Positions 27,511-41,100 of a stretch of 64,000 bases of DNA are shown in pieces. The stretch lies in assembly GCA_903813345.2 (NCBI GenBank), contig CAIIXF020000005.1, forward strand, positions 16,061,375 through 16,125,374. The letters are read 5' to 3'. The stretch comes from Owenia fusiformis. Taxonomy: Eukaryota > Annelida > Polychaeta > Sabellida > Oweniidae. Each line of letters opens with the position of its first letter. The first letter of the stretch is position 1. Below the pieces are notes generated by a model. That model was given only the letters and a program-made list of their open reading frames with translations. It was not told where the DNA came from and searched no databases. Both the position numbers and the translations under genes were made by a program.

Positions 27511-28092
27511 GGTTATACCCTCTAATAAGGAGAAATGTTTCACGATGTATGATTTCACTTCCTGGTTTGGAAATGGCAGTTTCCGGCCTAGAGCTGTTAA
27601 ATTATACCGATTAAAAATATAGTCTTTCAGTTTTATTCAAACATTTTGATTTATGAAATAACTGTTGGTTTATTGTTGTAATGTTTCATTATTGCATTTA
27701 TTTAAGTAACTACTATTAGGTTGTGATAATTGCCATTGTAGTGCAGAAATAAAGAACGAATGAAAGATGTAACGCGTATTGATATATACTTCTAGTTCCT
27801 GACCTCGGTTCAAAGGTTGTGACACAGACCGATTGGAATGCCAGAAAAGTAAGGCGATGTTTGTCCACATATATTGTTTGCTCAAGACACATAATCAGAC
27901 GAAAGTAATGAAACTGACATGGAAGGACCTTTGAGAAGTTGTGTAGAAGAGATACAACATGAGTGAGACGCGGTAGCTCAAATAAAAGAAACACAAATTG
28001 AACTTAGAAAAATAAATGGAACATTTTTCAACTCAACTTCTGAATCCACAAAAGAAATTAGACTAAAATCTAGTTCAAATAAATTTGCCAAA
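27511..28092. promoter_or_regulatory. Putative bidirectional promoter, WASL/NUAK
   Basis: 582 bp separate the two start codons, which face away from each other. CACTTCCTGG at 27556-27565 is an ETS-type motif just upstream of the WASL start. No TATA box stands out at a clear position. The 5' untranslated regions of both genes must lie here unless upstream non-coding exons exist. Confidence 0.5.
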
Positions 28093-29139
28093 ATGAAACA
28101 AGAGATGAGAAACCAGTATAGAGTCGAAAATAGCAGCATGTCTTCATCGACAGTGATACGACATCATCACAAACACAACTTGAAGAACAGGTTTGAGCTA
28201 AAGAAGACGCTCGGCCAGGGAACTTATGGGAAAGTAAAGTTAGCGGTGGAAAAGTCTTCAGGACGTGAGGTATTATACTTTGTTTTTATTACGAATACCT
28301 CGACATCATAGTAAGAGTTTATTATAGAGTGGTTCTTAGCTTTGTCAGCTTCCTTCTTTGTTGATTAGTTGTTAATTAGAGTTAATTAGTTATAAGTGAG
28401 GTTCCTCCAAAATTATGACTCGGCAATGGTTAACAGTAAAATTTTCTACATTGGAACAAGAATTTGGAAAAACCCACATTTCAAAGTATTCTATATTAAA
28501 AAGTATGGGCAGCTTCTACGCTAATTTTATGAAATGAGATTTTGTTGAGTCATGATCTCTGACCTGTATTGTATTTTAAGTTTTTAATGAAACCAAAACA
28601 TGCAAATATTTCTGAGTACACATCTTTTGCTTGATAGGATTTAAAAGTATGGCTTCAGTATCAAAATCTGGACACTCAAGCCATAATATGACTTTAATTA
28701 CCTTTTGTGATAGACACAGGTATAATTTTATTTCATTGATAATTTATGTTTATTTAAAGTGTTATAATTTATTTACTTCTAGAATTATTAGAATCATAAT
28801 TCAATAATTATTGAATTTTATCTCAATTTTTGATAAGTGATGTTTATGAATGCTCATGGCATATTTGCAGGCCTGTCAACTGTCCCCCAATTTGCGTATT
28901 TGTCACGCATTTGCTGAAGAATTTGAAGTCACGCCAGTTATTTTTGCGTGACAGAAAATGTCACGCAAATACGCATTTTACCTGGTAATTGTCAAGCAAA
29001 AATATTTCTGTAAAAAAATTTCTAAAAAAGATCGTCTACACAGCAAAAATACGAACGCCGGAAAAAAAAAGTACGCATTTCGGTCGGACTTTTCACGCGA
29101 ATTACGAATATGTCACGCATTCCGTTCGAAAATTTTACC

Positions 29140-29175
<36 letters not shown>

Positions 29176-32100
29176 TTGACGGATGTTTGAAACGCGAGCG
29201 TAGCGAGCGAGAAAAATTTGAGGTGTTCAAAATTTGGCAAGATGTAATGAAATTTAAACCAAGGTGTTCAAAATTTGGATCAAGGTGTTCAGATTTCGAC
29301 CAAGGTGTCCACATTTTGAGGGGAGGTGTTCAACATTTCCAAGTCACTCATGTTAGGTGTTCCCAAGTTGACAGGCCTGTATTTGGGGTCAAATCAATGA
29401 AATATAGAAAACGGCAATATATCAGAAAACCATGTTTAATTAAAGGTGCAATGTGGAAGTGGAAGTCCCCTTTTGAAGCTTTGAACTGAATTTACACTTC
29501 TTAATGCTGAAATTGATAATTTATCCATACATTTTAAGAAAATAGGTATGTCAAAGAAGATGTTAAACCAAATGTTGCCTTGATAGCTCAGAAAAAATGA
29601 AAAAACTCTCCTATTTTCTCTACAGTCCTTATTGCCCCTTTAAGGCAAGGTACATGTGGTATAATGCAAGAAGTATGAGTGCAAAATAGTTATAAAATTG
29701 GCAAAAATATTTGCAACAATTTAGTACAGTTCAGATTTAATGACGTCAGAAAGGTTGATCAGGACAATTTAAATTCCCAAAGTCAACTTCCAAATGCATA
29801 AACTTTACTGTTGAAATGTATTATATCTAGATTATCCCGATCAATGGGTTTTTGAAAACAAACTTGCTCATGTGGATTTGGTCTGCACTTGAAACTTTCT
29901 TCAGTGGTTCGCGTGCCGGATCACCGAAATCTCATCATTATATTGTACTTCTTAACTTTTAAATCTGGCTCGCTCAAAGAAAAACCGGAACTTGAAAAAG
30001 AGATTTGATTTTCACAACTGACATTCATTATCAATGAAAAAGAATCTGCGTTATTTCTATTCTTGAGGAACTCATGCATGCTGGGCGTTAAGTCTAATTC
30101 AGGGTTAATCTTGCAGAGATTACCAAGTATTTAAAATCCTGCTGCAAAAGCTTATTTAGACGTATGAATTTTCCAAGTCTATGTCAACACATTACCTGGG
30201 ACCAAGTAATATAAATTTAAACCAATAAAAGGGAATTCCTAATCTATTATTCTGCTTTTAACACTTGAAGTAGAATATCTAATGGCATGCCAGGCTTCAA
30301 GAATACTAAAATATTTCAATATTTTGTTTATAGCTTTTTGATTGACCAAGCAAAATATTGAGCTCTAGTAGTGCCACTGTAGGCAAAATAATCATTGGGA
30401 TTTGCGTTAATCTTCTCAAGTATGTGTTGATGTTGATTCAGCGATTCTAACAGTTGCATTGTAATACTGGGAACACGGATGCTGTAGTTACCCCCTACCC
30501 TGTGCCAGGGATTTCATCCAGTGTTGTGTTGACATATCTGAATTGAAAGCACTCATTGAACTAATATTTCCAAATTCACATGCTCTCACGTTTAATCGAT
30601 TTCGTATTGATATTCCCAGATTCAAAGAATTCAAAGAATGTCAGGCTGCTTATTTATTGATGGGATGAGATCACTTTTATCTGATTTTATTTTTTCGCCT
30701 GATGATCTTAATAATACTCATTCCATTATAACACTCAAAGGTTCACGTGTACATCAATGTTTTTTTAAATTTTCAATTCAAAGAAATTCAGATCAAAGAA
30801 AACTTGGAGATTTGTACTTAGGGTCGTTCAGGTAATCGAGTCTTAGTTGTCCTCGATCATAATATGATGTTTATTTGTACGAAATTGTTTGAAAAGCAAA
30901 GAAATGGCGCATTGAAATATATTTTTTTGAAATACACAAAGCAATGATTATTCATTATGTATTTTACATTCTTGCAATTGACACTATTCAAAGTCAGCTA
31001 TTGTATTAAATCTGAGCCCTGTGGTTTTTGCTTGTTCAAATCAACAGTGAAAAGGACCCATTGTGTACAGTATACTCCTCCCTCATATTTTAAAGCTAAA
31101 TATCAGCCAGGGCATTGTATAGGTATTGAAATATTTCTCTTGACTTTGAAAAAATGGATAGACTTTAATATATTGCACCTTTGTGCCATTTTGTGTACTA
31201 TTGACATAGACAAAGAAAAGAATTTTACTTTGTGCAAGGTAGTTACCGATTTCACTTTTTTTGGTTACTCTCTAGGGGTGGGAGGTATTAGTATTCTGTT
31301 TACAATCAACACTTTTATTGAGTTTAGTGATGGTCAAAATATTTACTTTCATCAACTTTCAATATTTGCTCAAACTTTGCAGAATGGCTGAAATCAATGT
31401 TTTGACCCAGGTGCAAAACAGCATTCTATGTACATGTTTTTCTCAAAAGACAAGTTAATTTCTATTTTCTACTTTTATATGTCCCCTTTTAACCCCTCAA
31501 AAGTTGAAAAGTCCAGAGTGTGTTCTATTTTCAGACAGTATAGTTCAAATTCAATGACATAGAAGGTGTTGTTTTGACAAAATTATTATGTTGAGACATT
31601 TGTATAAATACGAATTGCACTTTCGTTAAAATGAAATTCCTAGTAGCCTTGAATGCACATATAAGGTCATTTAGTACAACGTTGTTTTGGTTTGAAGATG
31701 ATTTTAGTTAAACATTGTTAAATATTATGATTGCTTGACCACACTATTGTTTCTTTTGCTTAATTTAATATAAATATACGTGGAAGTCAGGTGCAAAATA
31801 TTAATCTAGGTCCGGGTTCCAGGCACCTTAACATGTCAATGTTTTCTTATCACAAAATACTTTCAGTTTAAGTACATAAATGGGATATTCTATTGTCATC
31901 TATAATGCATATGCGTACAGTCAACTTCCAAATCTAGGGCTGTCAACAAAGCCATGAATTAAATTGGTATTAAACATTCTATGAATTCATAATTTAATTT
32001 ATCATGAGTCACTATTTTATCAAGGTTGATCTAATGATTTAGTTTATTTCATAGACTGGATACTTTTACTGGTGACTGGCATCTATATGAAAGAATAACT

Positions 32101-35100
32101 GATTTACTATGATATACAGAACAGATAAATAAAGACATAAAAATTCCTTTATTTCACTCTTCTAGGCCCGCCTTAAGCTGAAATATTTCAAAGTCTACAT
32201 AAAAACTTCCTACAAAAGCCAATCATAAAAGAAGTGCCTTAAAACAGGTGCCCGAATTCTTAATAAAATGAACTTTCTTTTGGTAGTATTATGTTTTTAT
32301 GCAGATATTTACATTTACATCTTTTTACAAAACTGATATCGTATAAAAAAAGTATTAGCAATAGGAAAGTGCCTAATTTTTTGCCCCTTTAGTAAACATT
32401 GCTGACATGCTATAGCTAGGCTGTTGAACTTTTGACTAATGTTTATGTATCTTTTATATATGTTTTGATATCAAAATCCATTTGCGTTCCTTAGAGGCAA
32501 AAAATGAAGTAAATCTGTGTTAATCCACAATATACCACAGTTATGTAGGAATGCAGCCTCAGGAATTTTTTTTAAATGGTTCATATTGAAGATTTGAGAC
32601 AGGCGGGTCTTGGGCATCTCAGACATCTGTTCTTTCTTTATTTTTAGAATGTTTCATTATGTGTTTGTCTCTATTATAATTATTGTGGTTGGGTCATACA
32701 TTTGAGGTTAACCAGATCTCCCTTGTTACTCCTTTAGGAGAAACCAAGAGACTTGTCAGAAAATGGGAGATGATCTTTTTATGTTTAATACATGCAGTAA
32801 AAGTAATATATTCAGGTAACATCCTAAATCCAAGCCATGCAACTAATAAAAATGACTGATCTGGTTCTTATGCTCAATGGTCTCAAATGCATATTTTCTT
32901 GTCCATAATGGAAGTTTGATTATTTTAATGAATGTCTGCTACTTGAGACAGAAGTTTTATGCTTCTCTTACTACATACAGTAAAACCTGTCTTAGTGAAC
33001 ACCTCTCTCTAGTGAACACCTTTCTCTAGTAGACAATCTTCCCCCACACATACTCTACTGACTTCTGTATAAATTACCCTCTCTAGTAAACACCTACCAA
33101 CACTGAACATTTTTTTCTCGGCAAGAAATGTTCAAAATACACAAGTTTTACTGGATACATTGTGATAAGAAATAGGCTAGATGTAGTCAGGTAGGGTCGT
33201 TTACCTTCAATTTTGGACTTTTGTCAATGGATCTAATGATGCACATAATATATATGATATGCATTGTGCAATAAAAAACAACATTACTGATGACACATAG
33301 TATACAACTTATGTATGGTCTTATTTTCTTAAACTGGCAAACAACTTTTGCTGCGTCATAATTATAATTTGAGGAAAATCAAGTTTAATTAACCCTGGTC
33401 CAACTTTGACTTCAGTGGAACTTTATATACTGTTTCTAATGAATGGTGTACAAGGATTGCCATAGCAACTAAATAATTCCCATCCTTTTGATATGATTGA
33501 TATATACAGAAACAAGAAAGGTTGCTGATCTCAATTAAACATTATATAACACGCTGGGAGGTATAAATGGGAACAGATTGTTTTACCAACTTACACACCA
33601 ATAGAATTAAATGTACACGCTACTATACATATACAGGAAGCAAGATTCCAGCAAGGCAGGAAATTGACGAGGATGTTTATTCCAGTATGCTATTTTTACT
33701 TTGAATTTTGAGTTTTGTGCCAAAGTATTTGAATACGTCAAAATTATTTCATTTCCCAAGATGTTATGTCATAATGTTTGTGTGTTATGTCATAATGTTT
33801 GTGTGTTGATGTTTCACAATTGTTGTTGCTTATGGAGGTGGAGGTCAGAGTTCAAATGTTGTGTAATTGGCAAGAATTTTTGTCAAAATTAGCAATTGGA
33901 GGATGTTGGCACCCATACCATTTGCATTTGTTCGACTTAGCTTCTTAAAAGAGAGCTTTGTCTTTGTAGTTTATATTAACTAGGCTCTGAATGCAGGTTA
34001 GGGTACCCATTTCATAATTCTAGAAATAAGGCAGTATTCTCAGATTTTTTGTCGATTCACAAATCTCATTTTCAGTTCTGCCCAAATTTTCAGGTGTATT
34101 TCTTATTCTCAGGTGTGCTTCAATAATAGATAGATCACTGCAGAAATCATGATTTACAACATATTCGGGTAACATCCTACTGAACATGTAAGCCAAGATA
34201 AGTAACATGTATACATGTATATAGTGGATAAAACATTCACTTATCCCATCACATAAGTAGTCCATAAAGCTCAAATAGACACTTGAAGTTTATCTAGACC
34301 AGTGCTGATGTCAATAAGCATATTAACAGATAATTTCTTAATCACCATATTTGTGTTGTAACTCAACAATTTTCAATGGTTCATCTTGAAACAGTGATTC
34401 CCTTTATCAGGTAGGAATGCAGACATTTATTCAGCACTGATATTTCTAGATAATAAAGACACATTTGGATTTATGTTATATTTTATTAATTCATTTTGAA
34501 TTGATATTGATCTGACTAACTTGCTAATCAAGAAAGCTATAAATTAGAAGCGGCTAAGGATCAAGGTGACTTGAATAATCCAATCGTGAATTGGCATATA
34601 GACATCCGTGCAGTATAAATGGTACGTTCTAGTTTAGACGGCCACTGACGGTGCCAAGGAATCATCTCATGAACTTCATCACATGACACTTATCAGTTGT
34701 GTCACATGACACTACTCCGCATCAGTTGTGTCACATGACACTACTCAGCATCAGTTGTGTCATGTGACACTACTCCGCATCAGTTGTGTCATGTGACACT
34801 ACTCCGCATCAGTTGTGTCATACCAGATCTTAAGAACTGAATGCAGGATGAGGGACTGAGGGCTACAGAAGTCACTCATGTTTTCCTTCATTTTACGTCT
34901 AGAGATTTTATTCAGAATTATGCAGCACTAAGTTTGAAGGATGCTTGTGTTCATAAGTGCATTAAGTTTATTTTATTCATAAGCTAACTATATACAGTTT
35001 ATGGCGTACTCAGTTACATGCCACCTTTAGTCATTTTATGTCCGCTTACAGTAATATAAAAGTATATTATTATTTGTTTTTGAATAATGCAAAATAAATT

Positions 35101-38100
35101 ATTGCCACTGTTGGCATGTTACACTATTGGTATGTTACAGTTGAAGTGTACTTGGGTACAGCCTGAAACACAGGTGCTGTGTAAAGAATTTTTATTTTAC
35201 TTTTTTTGTACAAAGAACAAAGTTTCTAACTAATGAACTGAAGAATGGTACCAATGGCAAAACCAAGTACCTTCAGTAAAATCAATTTTTGTACTGATAG
35301 AGCTTCCCAGAATAAATATATAGTTTTCAAATCAAATCAACGCATTTCTTCACTTGTCTTGTCAGTTCATATTGCACTCTTAGATGTGTGCTTTTCTACT
35401 TAGCACAGATTTAGATGCTCTCACTTGTGTCTATCAGACTCATTGATAGCTTTACAGATTAGCCACACTTTTATGTGGGATAAGGGCTTTTTTGAAGTGT
35501 TTCAACATGTGGGTGCTTCATATAGGAGACTGGGCTATCAGATTCCCAATGTGAAATTTATGATGGATTTTATGACAGTATTGTTGATGAAGTAACCAGG
35601 GTCGTTATACATGATATTTTTTCTCTTTAAGACAGAAGGAATTCTCATTTGTTTGAACGATCCCTTGTTCAGAAAGAATTATTGAATGTTAACATGTTTA
35701 ATTTAGTTCTTGAATGTCTCATATTTCTCATATGATTTATGCATTATAGGGCTATCAATTTCACCATTTCCGTCACCATTGTTAATGTGTCAGTTAAAAA
35801 AGAACATGTTTTGATATTTCTAATTAAATTCCTTGAGTACAATGTACTGTATATAGTACACTTGTTTAACAAACAGCTGAAATTTATTAATAATTCTTAA
35901 AATGTCTGTACTTCACATCTGCCTTGTGCCAGTGGCAAGAATATGCCCCAGGAATGCTGTAAAAGTCGTATCTCTAGAATGCATACAAGTAATTAACTAA
36001 TTTATGTCACACTCCCAAATTTTTGTAATACATCAGCAGAAAGGGCAAAGGTGATCTGTCAACTTTATGCTATCTCAAGGCAAATTTTTCTGTCTGGTAT
36101 CTAACATTAAGGTAGATTTCAGGTCAACCTGGGCCAGTAGTAAACTTGAACACATATTTCTTCTCTATAAACTTGAATTGGTTATTATAGGACTAAATGT
36201 GCAACTATGTTTTGTTGATCACATGCTACGTTCCAAATTCATTTAAAGTGTAACTCTGGATCAAAAGCTTTTCAAAAGCAATCTGTGATATTTTCTTGTT
36301 TTTGGCAAAATGTGCATTCCAGAGTATATAGTACTATGGAGTATGCGTGTAAAAAGTTGTTCTTTTTCATCCTAGTTCAATACATATGCACAACTTGGGT
36401 GATTGGAACTGAGAGACAGATTCAAAAGAATTAAATTCAATATTTCGTGTTTATGGGAATCATTTGAAAGAAGCAAAAAAGCACGGCAATACAACATGCG
36501 TACATGTTTTTGGAAAAGGGTTGCGCTTGTTTCGATGTAAGTCTCCTGGAAAATTTTCACTTCACGTTAGACGCCATTCTGTGTGTATTTTATCAATATA
36601 AATTGTACAATGAACTTGATTTTAATTCACACTCCCCTGGCTCGGCTCTGCCATAAAGAATCATATTTTACAAGAGGAATCATCCAATTTTAACGGACTC
36701 TCTTATATTTCCCAAAATATTAGGGCAGAATTGATTTTCCAGATTCTAGGGGATATAATCAATATCTAGCCTGGAAGGAGATAACTAGAGAAATCGAATC
36801 AGTCTAATAGATTCACCATTGTATAGGCCAGAATAGTATTACTTTGATAAATCAAAGGTCCAATCTTATTTGTTTCAGCAATTTATTAGACCTTATCTGT
36901 TATGAGATTTCTTTTGATGTTACATGCATAAAGATAATCTAAAGAGATAATCCTTAATTAATGACATTAATCACAATTGAGATATTGGCTTCTCTGGGCC
37001 TATTTCATTTGTGAGTTTAAGATAATAATCTCATGGGCTTTCCTTTTATTATGGTAAGCCACATCCTCTCCATTTCTGTCCTTCTGGATGCAACAGAGAA
37101 ACGAGTATGAGAGACGATATGAGTATCAGAATGCTTTTCTATGATTCTCATCACATCTTTCTTATATGATGATAGACTTTATATTATCTAACCTGTGTAT
37201 AATGAATAGTGAACACCTTGAAGTGGTATTCACTAAACACAGGTATTCACTGGAGAGAGGTGTTCACTAAGACAGGTTTTATTGATTGTATGTAGTAATT
37301 TTAAGATTGTTGTTCAAGTTCCAAAAAAACAAATCAGAATACATGGTACAAGACTATATTGAAGATCTTGACTATGTCTTTCATGACAAGTGTCAGGTAC
37401 ACTATGAATTAATTGACTAAAAATGTCAAGTGTCTAGTAAGAGACTAATTTCAGAATAAATATTACATTAGGTGGAGTCACATTTTTCAGATCTGGGCGC
37501 TGTCTGTTAAACATTTTTTCATCTGTCCCTCACAGATTCTAACATTTACCATATCTAAAAATATTTTACTCGTTAAAAGTTAGATGAAATGTGATGCCAT
37601 GCTAGTATTCTGAATAAATATGTTTGTTCAAAATGCATATTATTTCATGTATATTTCCTCAGTCCCTTGCAATCTCAAATAATCCTCGAGTATGTTTGTT
37701 GCAAGGGAGAGTTCAGTTGCCTAATCACAAGTTACATACCCCATATTTCTGCCAAGTGGTATAACCCAGGCAGTTTGATGATAACCAAGACCAATCCAAA
37801 TATTTGGAAAATATGCAGATTGTTGTTGCATAAAAAAGCTTATCTTGTCTGAGTTTTGACACTGGCTCCTTTTTCTCATAAATATGTAATTATCTCTTCC
37901 ATTTGTCTTTTAGATATACCATTTTAAAGAATTGATTTAGTACCAATTTAGAGAGAGCTTCGGAACAAAGGAGTAATGGAAAAATCGTGACCACTTGGTT
38001 CTTGTTAGAGATATTTATTACAGTTTATTTTTAATCTGAGTTTGTTATATGAGCTTTATTTTAGCATTTTCTCTGCTTAATTGCCCTGTTTTTGTAAATA

Positions 38101-41100
38101 TAACTCTCTGCGTAGCTAAAAACAGACTTTATTTTGGCACATCAATGAGTATTTATAGCATTTATAACACATTAAAAGGAATGTTCTTCAAAACAGAAAA
38201 TCAAATTGTAACATTTTATACTTGCATTTTGGCCTATTATACAGTTATATACTATAAATGCAATAGGAAATTGTACCATAGTTCCTATAAATAAGTTCCT
38301 TTTGAACCATCTCTGAACTATGTTCCTCTGGGATTTGGCATAATGGGAAAATCCTTTGAAATTGTCAATTTTCAGTTAATCACAAATTACAATTTATTTC
38401 ATTTTTGACTGGGTCTCTCTATAGGATTACAGTAATCAGATATTTATTGATATAGTGTTTGTTATAGTCTTTCAGTAACATTTGATGTGGTATCTTATGT
38501 TTAGAACTTAATTAATTGAGATCGGATGTTTAGATCTGGAGTGTTTGGAATTATCTTATGTCTGGAATCTGTTTACATCCTGAGATATTTGTAAACACCA
38601 CTGTCCTGTCCTACCCTTGGTGATATTGGAAATAAGAGTATCTGTTACACTCTGTAGATAACTGATAAAAACCCGAATTCATGTACTCTGTATATGACTG
38701 GTACGCCCTTGACTTCACACACTGACCCAATCAGAGGAGGCCATCCCTCTCTTGAAAGCCCATATTCAAACATTGCATATTATGCAGGCCCATAGTCAGC
38801 TTTTGCCAGGGAGGTTCACTTTTCAAAAAGTTCAAGGGGTTCACAATAGACAATGTTGGCCCTAAATCACTTGAAAAGGGCTCAGGGTGCTGAAAACTGC
38901 ATGATTTTGAAAGAGTTTTTGGATCCCCTCTCTCATGGCTATGGGCCTGATTATAGCATTCATGTAGCTCCCTGGTTAAAACATATTGTCTTCGTCAGAG
39001 GGTATGTTAATATACTTCCTGGTGATCTCAGGGTAGAAGTCTTTGAACAATTATCTTTTAAGTTTAATGCTATGCCTCATGTTATTTGAGTTCATCAGAT
39101 TGGGAATTAATGTTATTGTTTGGGTTCAGTTGGGCTATCACTTGAGGTAATGAATTTGAATTTCCCTGGGAAGATTCAAGATGTTCGGTAGAATGAAATC
39201 TTGATGCTTCTGTTTTTGTTTGGAGTAAAGGAGTCTTGTTCTGATATGAACCACAATAAAGCATTCTTATTCCAAGGATATTTCACTTCTTTCCATGAAT
39301 TGAAAAATAAATGAAGCTCTTTAAATGAAAGATGCAATAACAAGCAATATATGCTAATAAAGCTCAAACAAGCCTCTCTTAGAATCTTCTCCCTATCACT
39401 CCCAGGCTAATTGCCAGCTTTTGCCAAGGGGGTTCACTTTAATTTCAGGAGAGTTCACATTTGACCCAAAATCACTTGAAAAGTGCTCAGAATGGTGAAA
39501 ATTGCATGATTTTGAAAGAATTTTTGGCCAGGGGATTCACTCTACACCTAAACCCCCTGGCTACGGGTCTGGCACCTTTCTGTTTTTCAACTAGCAATTT
39601 TGATTATCAGTAATAATTATAATATAAAGCATATCTCCCGAAGGACTGGCTAGAGTTTTTGAGTTTTCATTGACAACTAATTTACCCATCATTTCATATA
39701 ATATCCACAATCAATTGGAGACACCTGTTACCTTACTAATGTTCATGACATCATCAATTAAATATAGCTTTTATGATAAGTTATCAATTACAGAGCTATG
39801 TTAATTCATGTAATATGGTCTGGGATGTAACTTCCCATCCTCCTTATCTTTCTAAATGGTGTATTATGTACCATATTTTGGTTACCTTGGTTACAGCCTC
39901 TTGTTAGATAAGGAGGAATGGAGTTACATTTTCTATACCAGTTTCCATACTTTTGACACACCATGTAAACAGCTAAATGAAGTGTCTGACACCCTTGAAT
40001 TTTGACACTCTGGAATTTTCATTGAAATTCATTTTAAATTTTCAGACATTCCATCATAATTGTCAATTTCCCTTCAAGGTTATAACCCTATTCGCAAACT
40101 AAAGTATTAATTTCTATTTATTAATGTGAAGTCTATGGTTCCATACAATTATATATACATTGGTTAAAACTGATATGGGTGTGCTACTTCATGGTAATTT
40201 ACCTACATTAATAAAAACATACCTGTCAGTAACCTGTTTAAAAACTGAATATTGCTTGAGCTCAAGTTACTCATGCTAATATCAAGTTTGTTCAATCTAA
40301 ATGTGATTTCTCAGTATTGATAGGCATACATTAGGGAGATATCTCTGAAAGTGTTTCTCTTGTATTCAGTTGATATCTGCATTCTGAACGATATCAGTGC
40401 ATATCCTTTCAGTAAAATATTGATTGATATACATGTATCTGTACATGTCCCTTCACTTTGATAAAGATGATCTGTCTACTGAATGTATTTAAAGAAAATG
40501 TAAATTTGTTAGTATACATAGAAGAAGGACACTTTTATTGTGAAAAAATGTTAAATGTAAAACCTTTTTTTGGGGGGATCGAGGAAATCAATCTGATATG
40601 TACTAAAATAATGTTTTGGGATAATATCAAAATATTGACTTTGTCCTTTGGCTATCAGTAGAACCATGTTCTCCTTATATGTATAGGTTAAATGGCAAGG
40701 TACCCTTGTATATGTTCGACTTCGCTTCTTAAAAGAGAGCTTCATCTATAACTAGACTCTGTGAGCAGGGTTAAGTTGGGGGAAGTGTTGGTCATCTTTG
40801 TTTATATGTACATATACATACAAAATCATAACAATATAATAATAACACTTATGTGTGAAAATGGGTGGGTGGTGTCTTTATTTACATGTACAAGTGATCG
40901 TATGTAATAGACACTTCATTTACATTTATAACCAAGAGATAAGTAAGAATGAAAGAGGATGCAACGTAAATAGGCGTTTATTATCTTTAGCATTAAGTCA
41001 TGAACTTTTACTCCAATCATCCAATGTTAATATTTTTCTTACTCTGTTATTGTATGATTCAACCATTCATGTATTCTGATAATTCTGAAGAGTGATATGT

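Noticed and set aside
28989-29489. 166-aa frame with a proline run
   Set aside because: Most of it is the 512-bp inverted-repeat element, and the prolines are the poly-C run.
30957-31391. 144-aa frame in NUAK intron 1
   Set aside because: Phe/Leu-rich AT-derived sequence with no domain, splice support or recognisable family.
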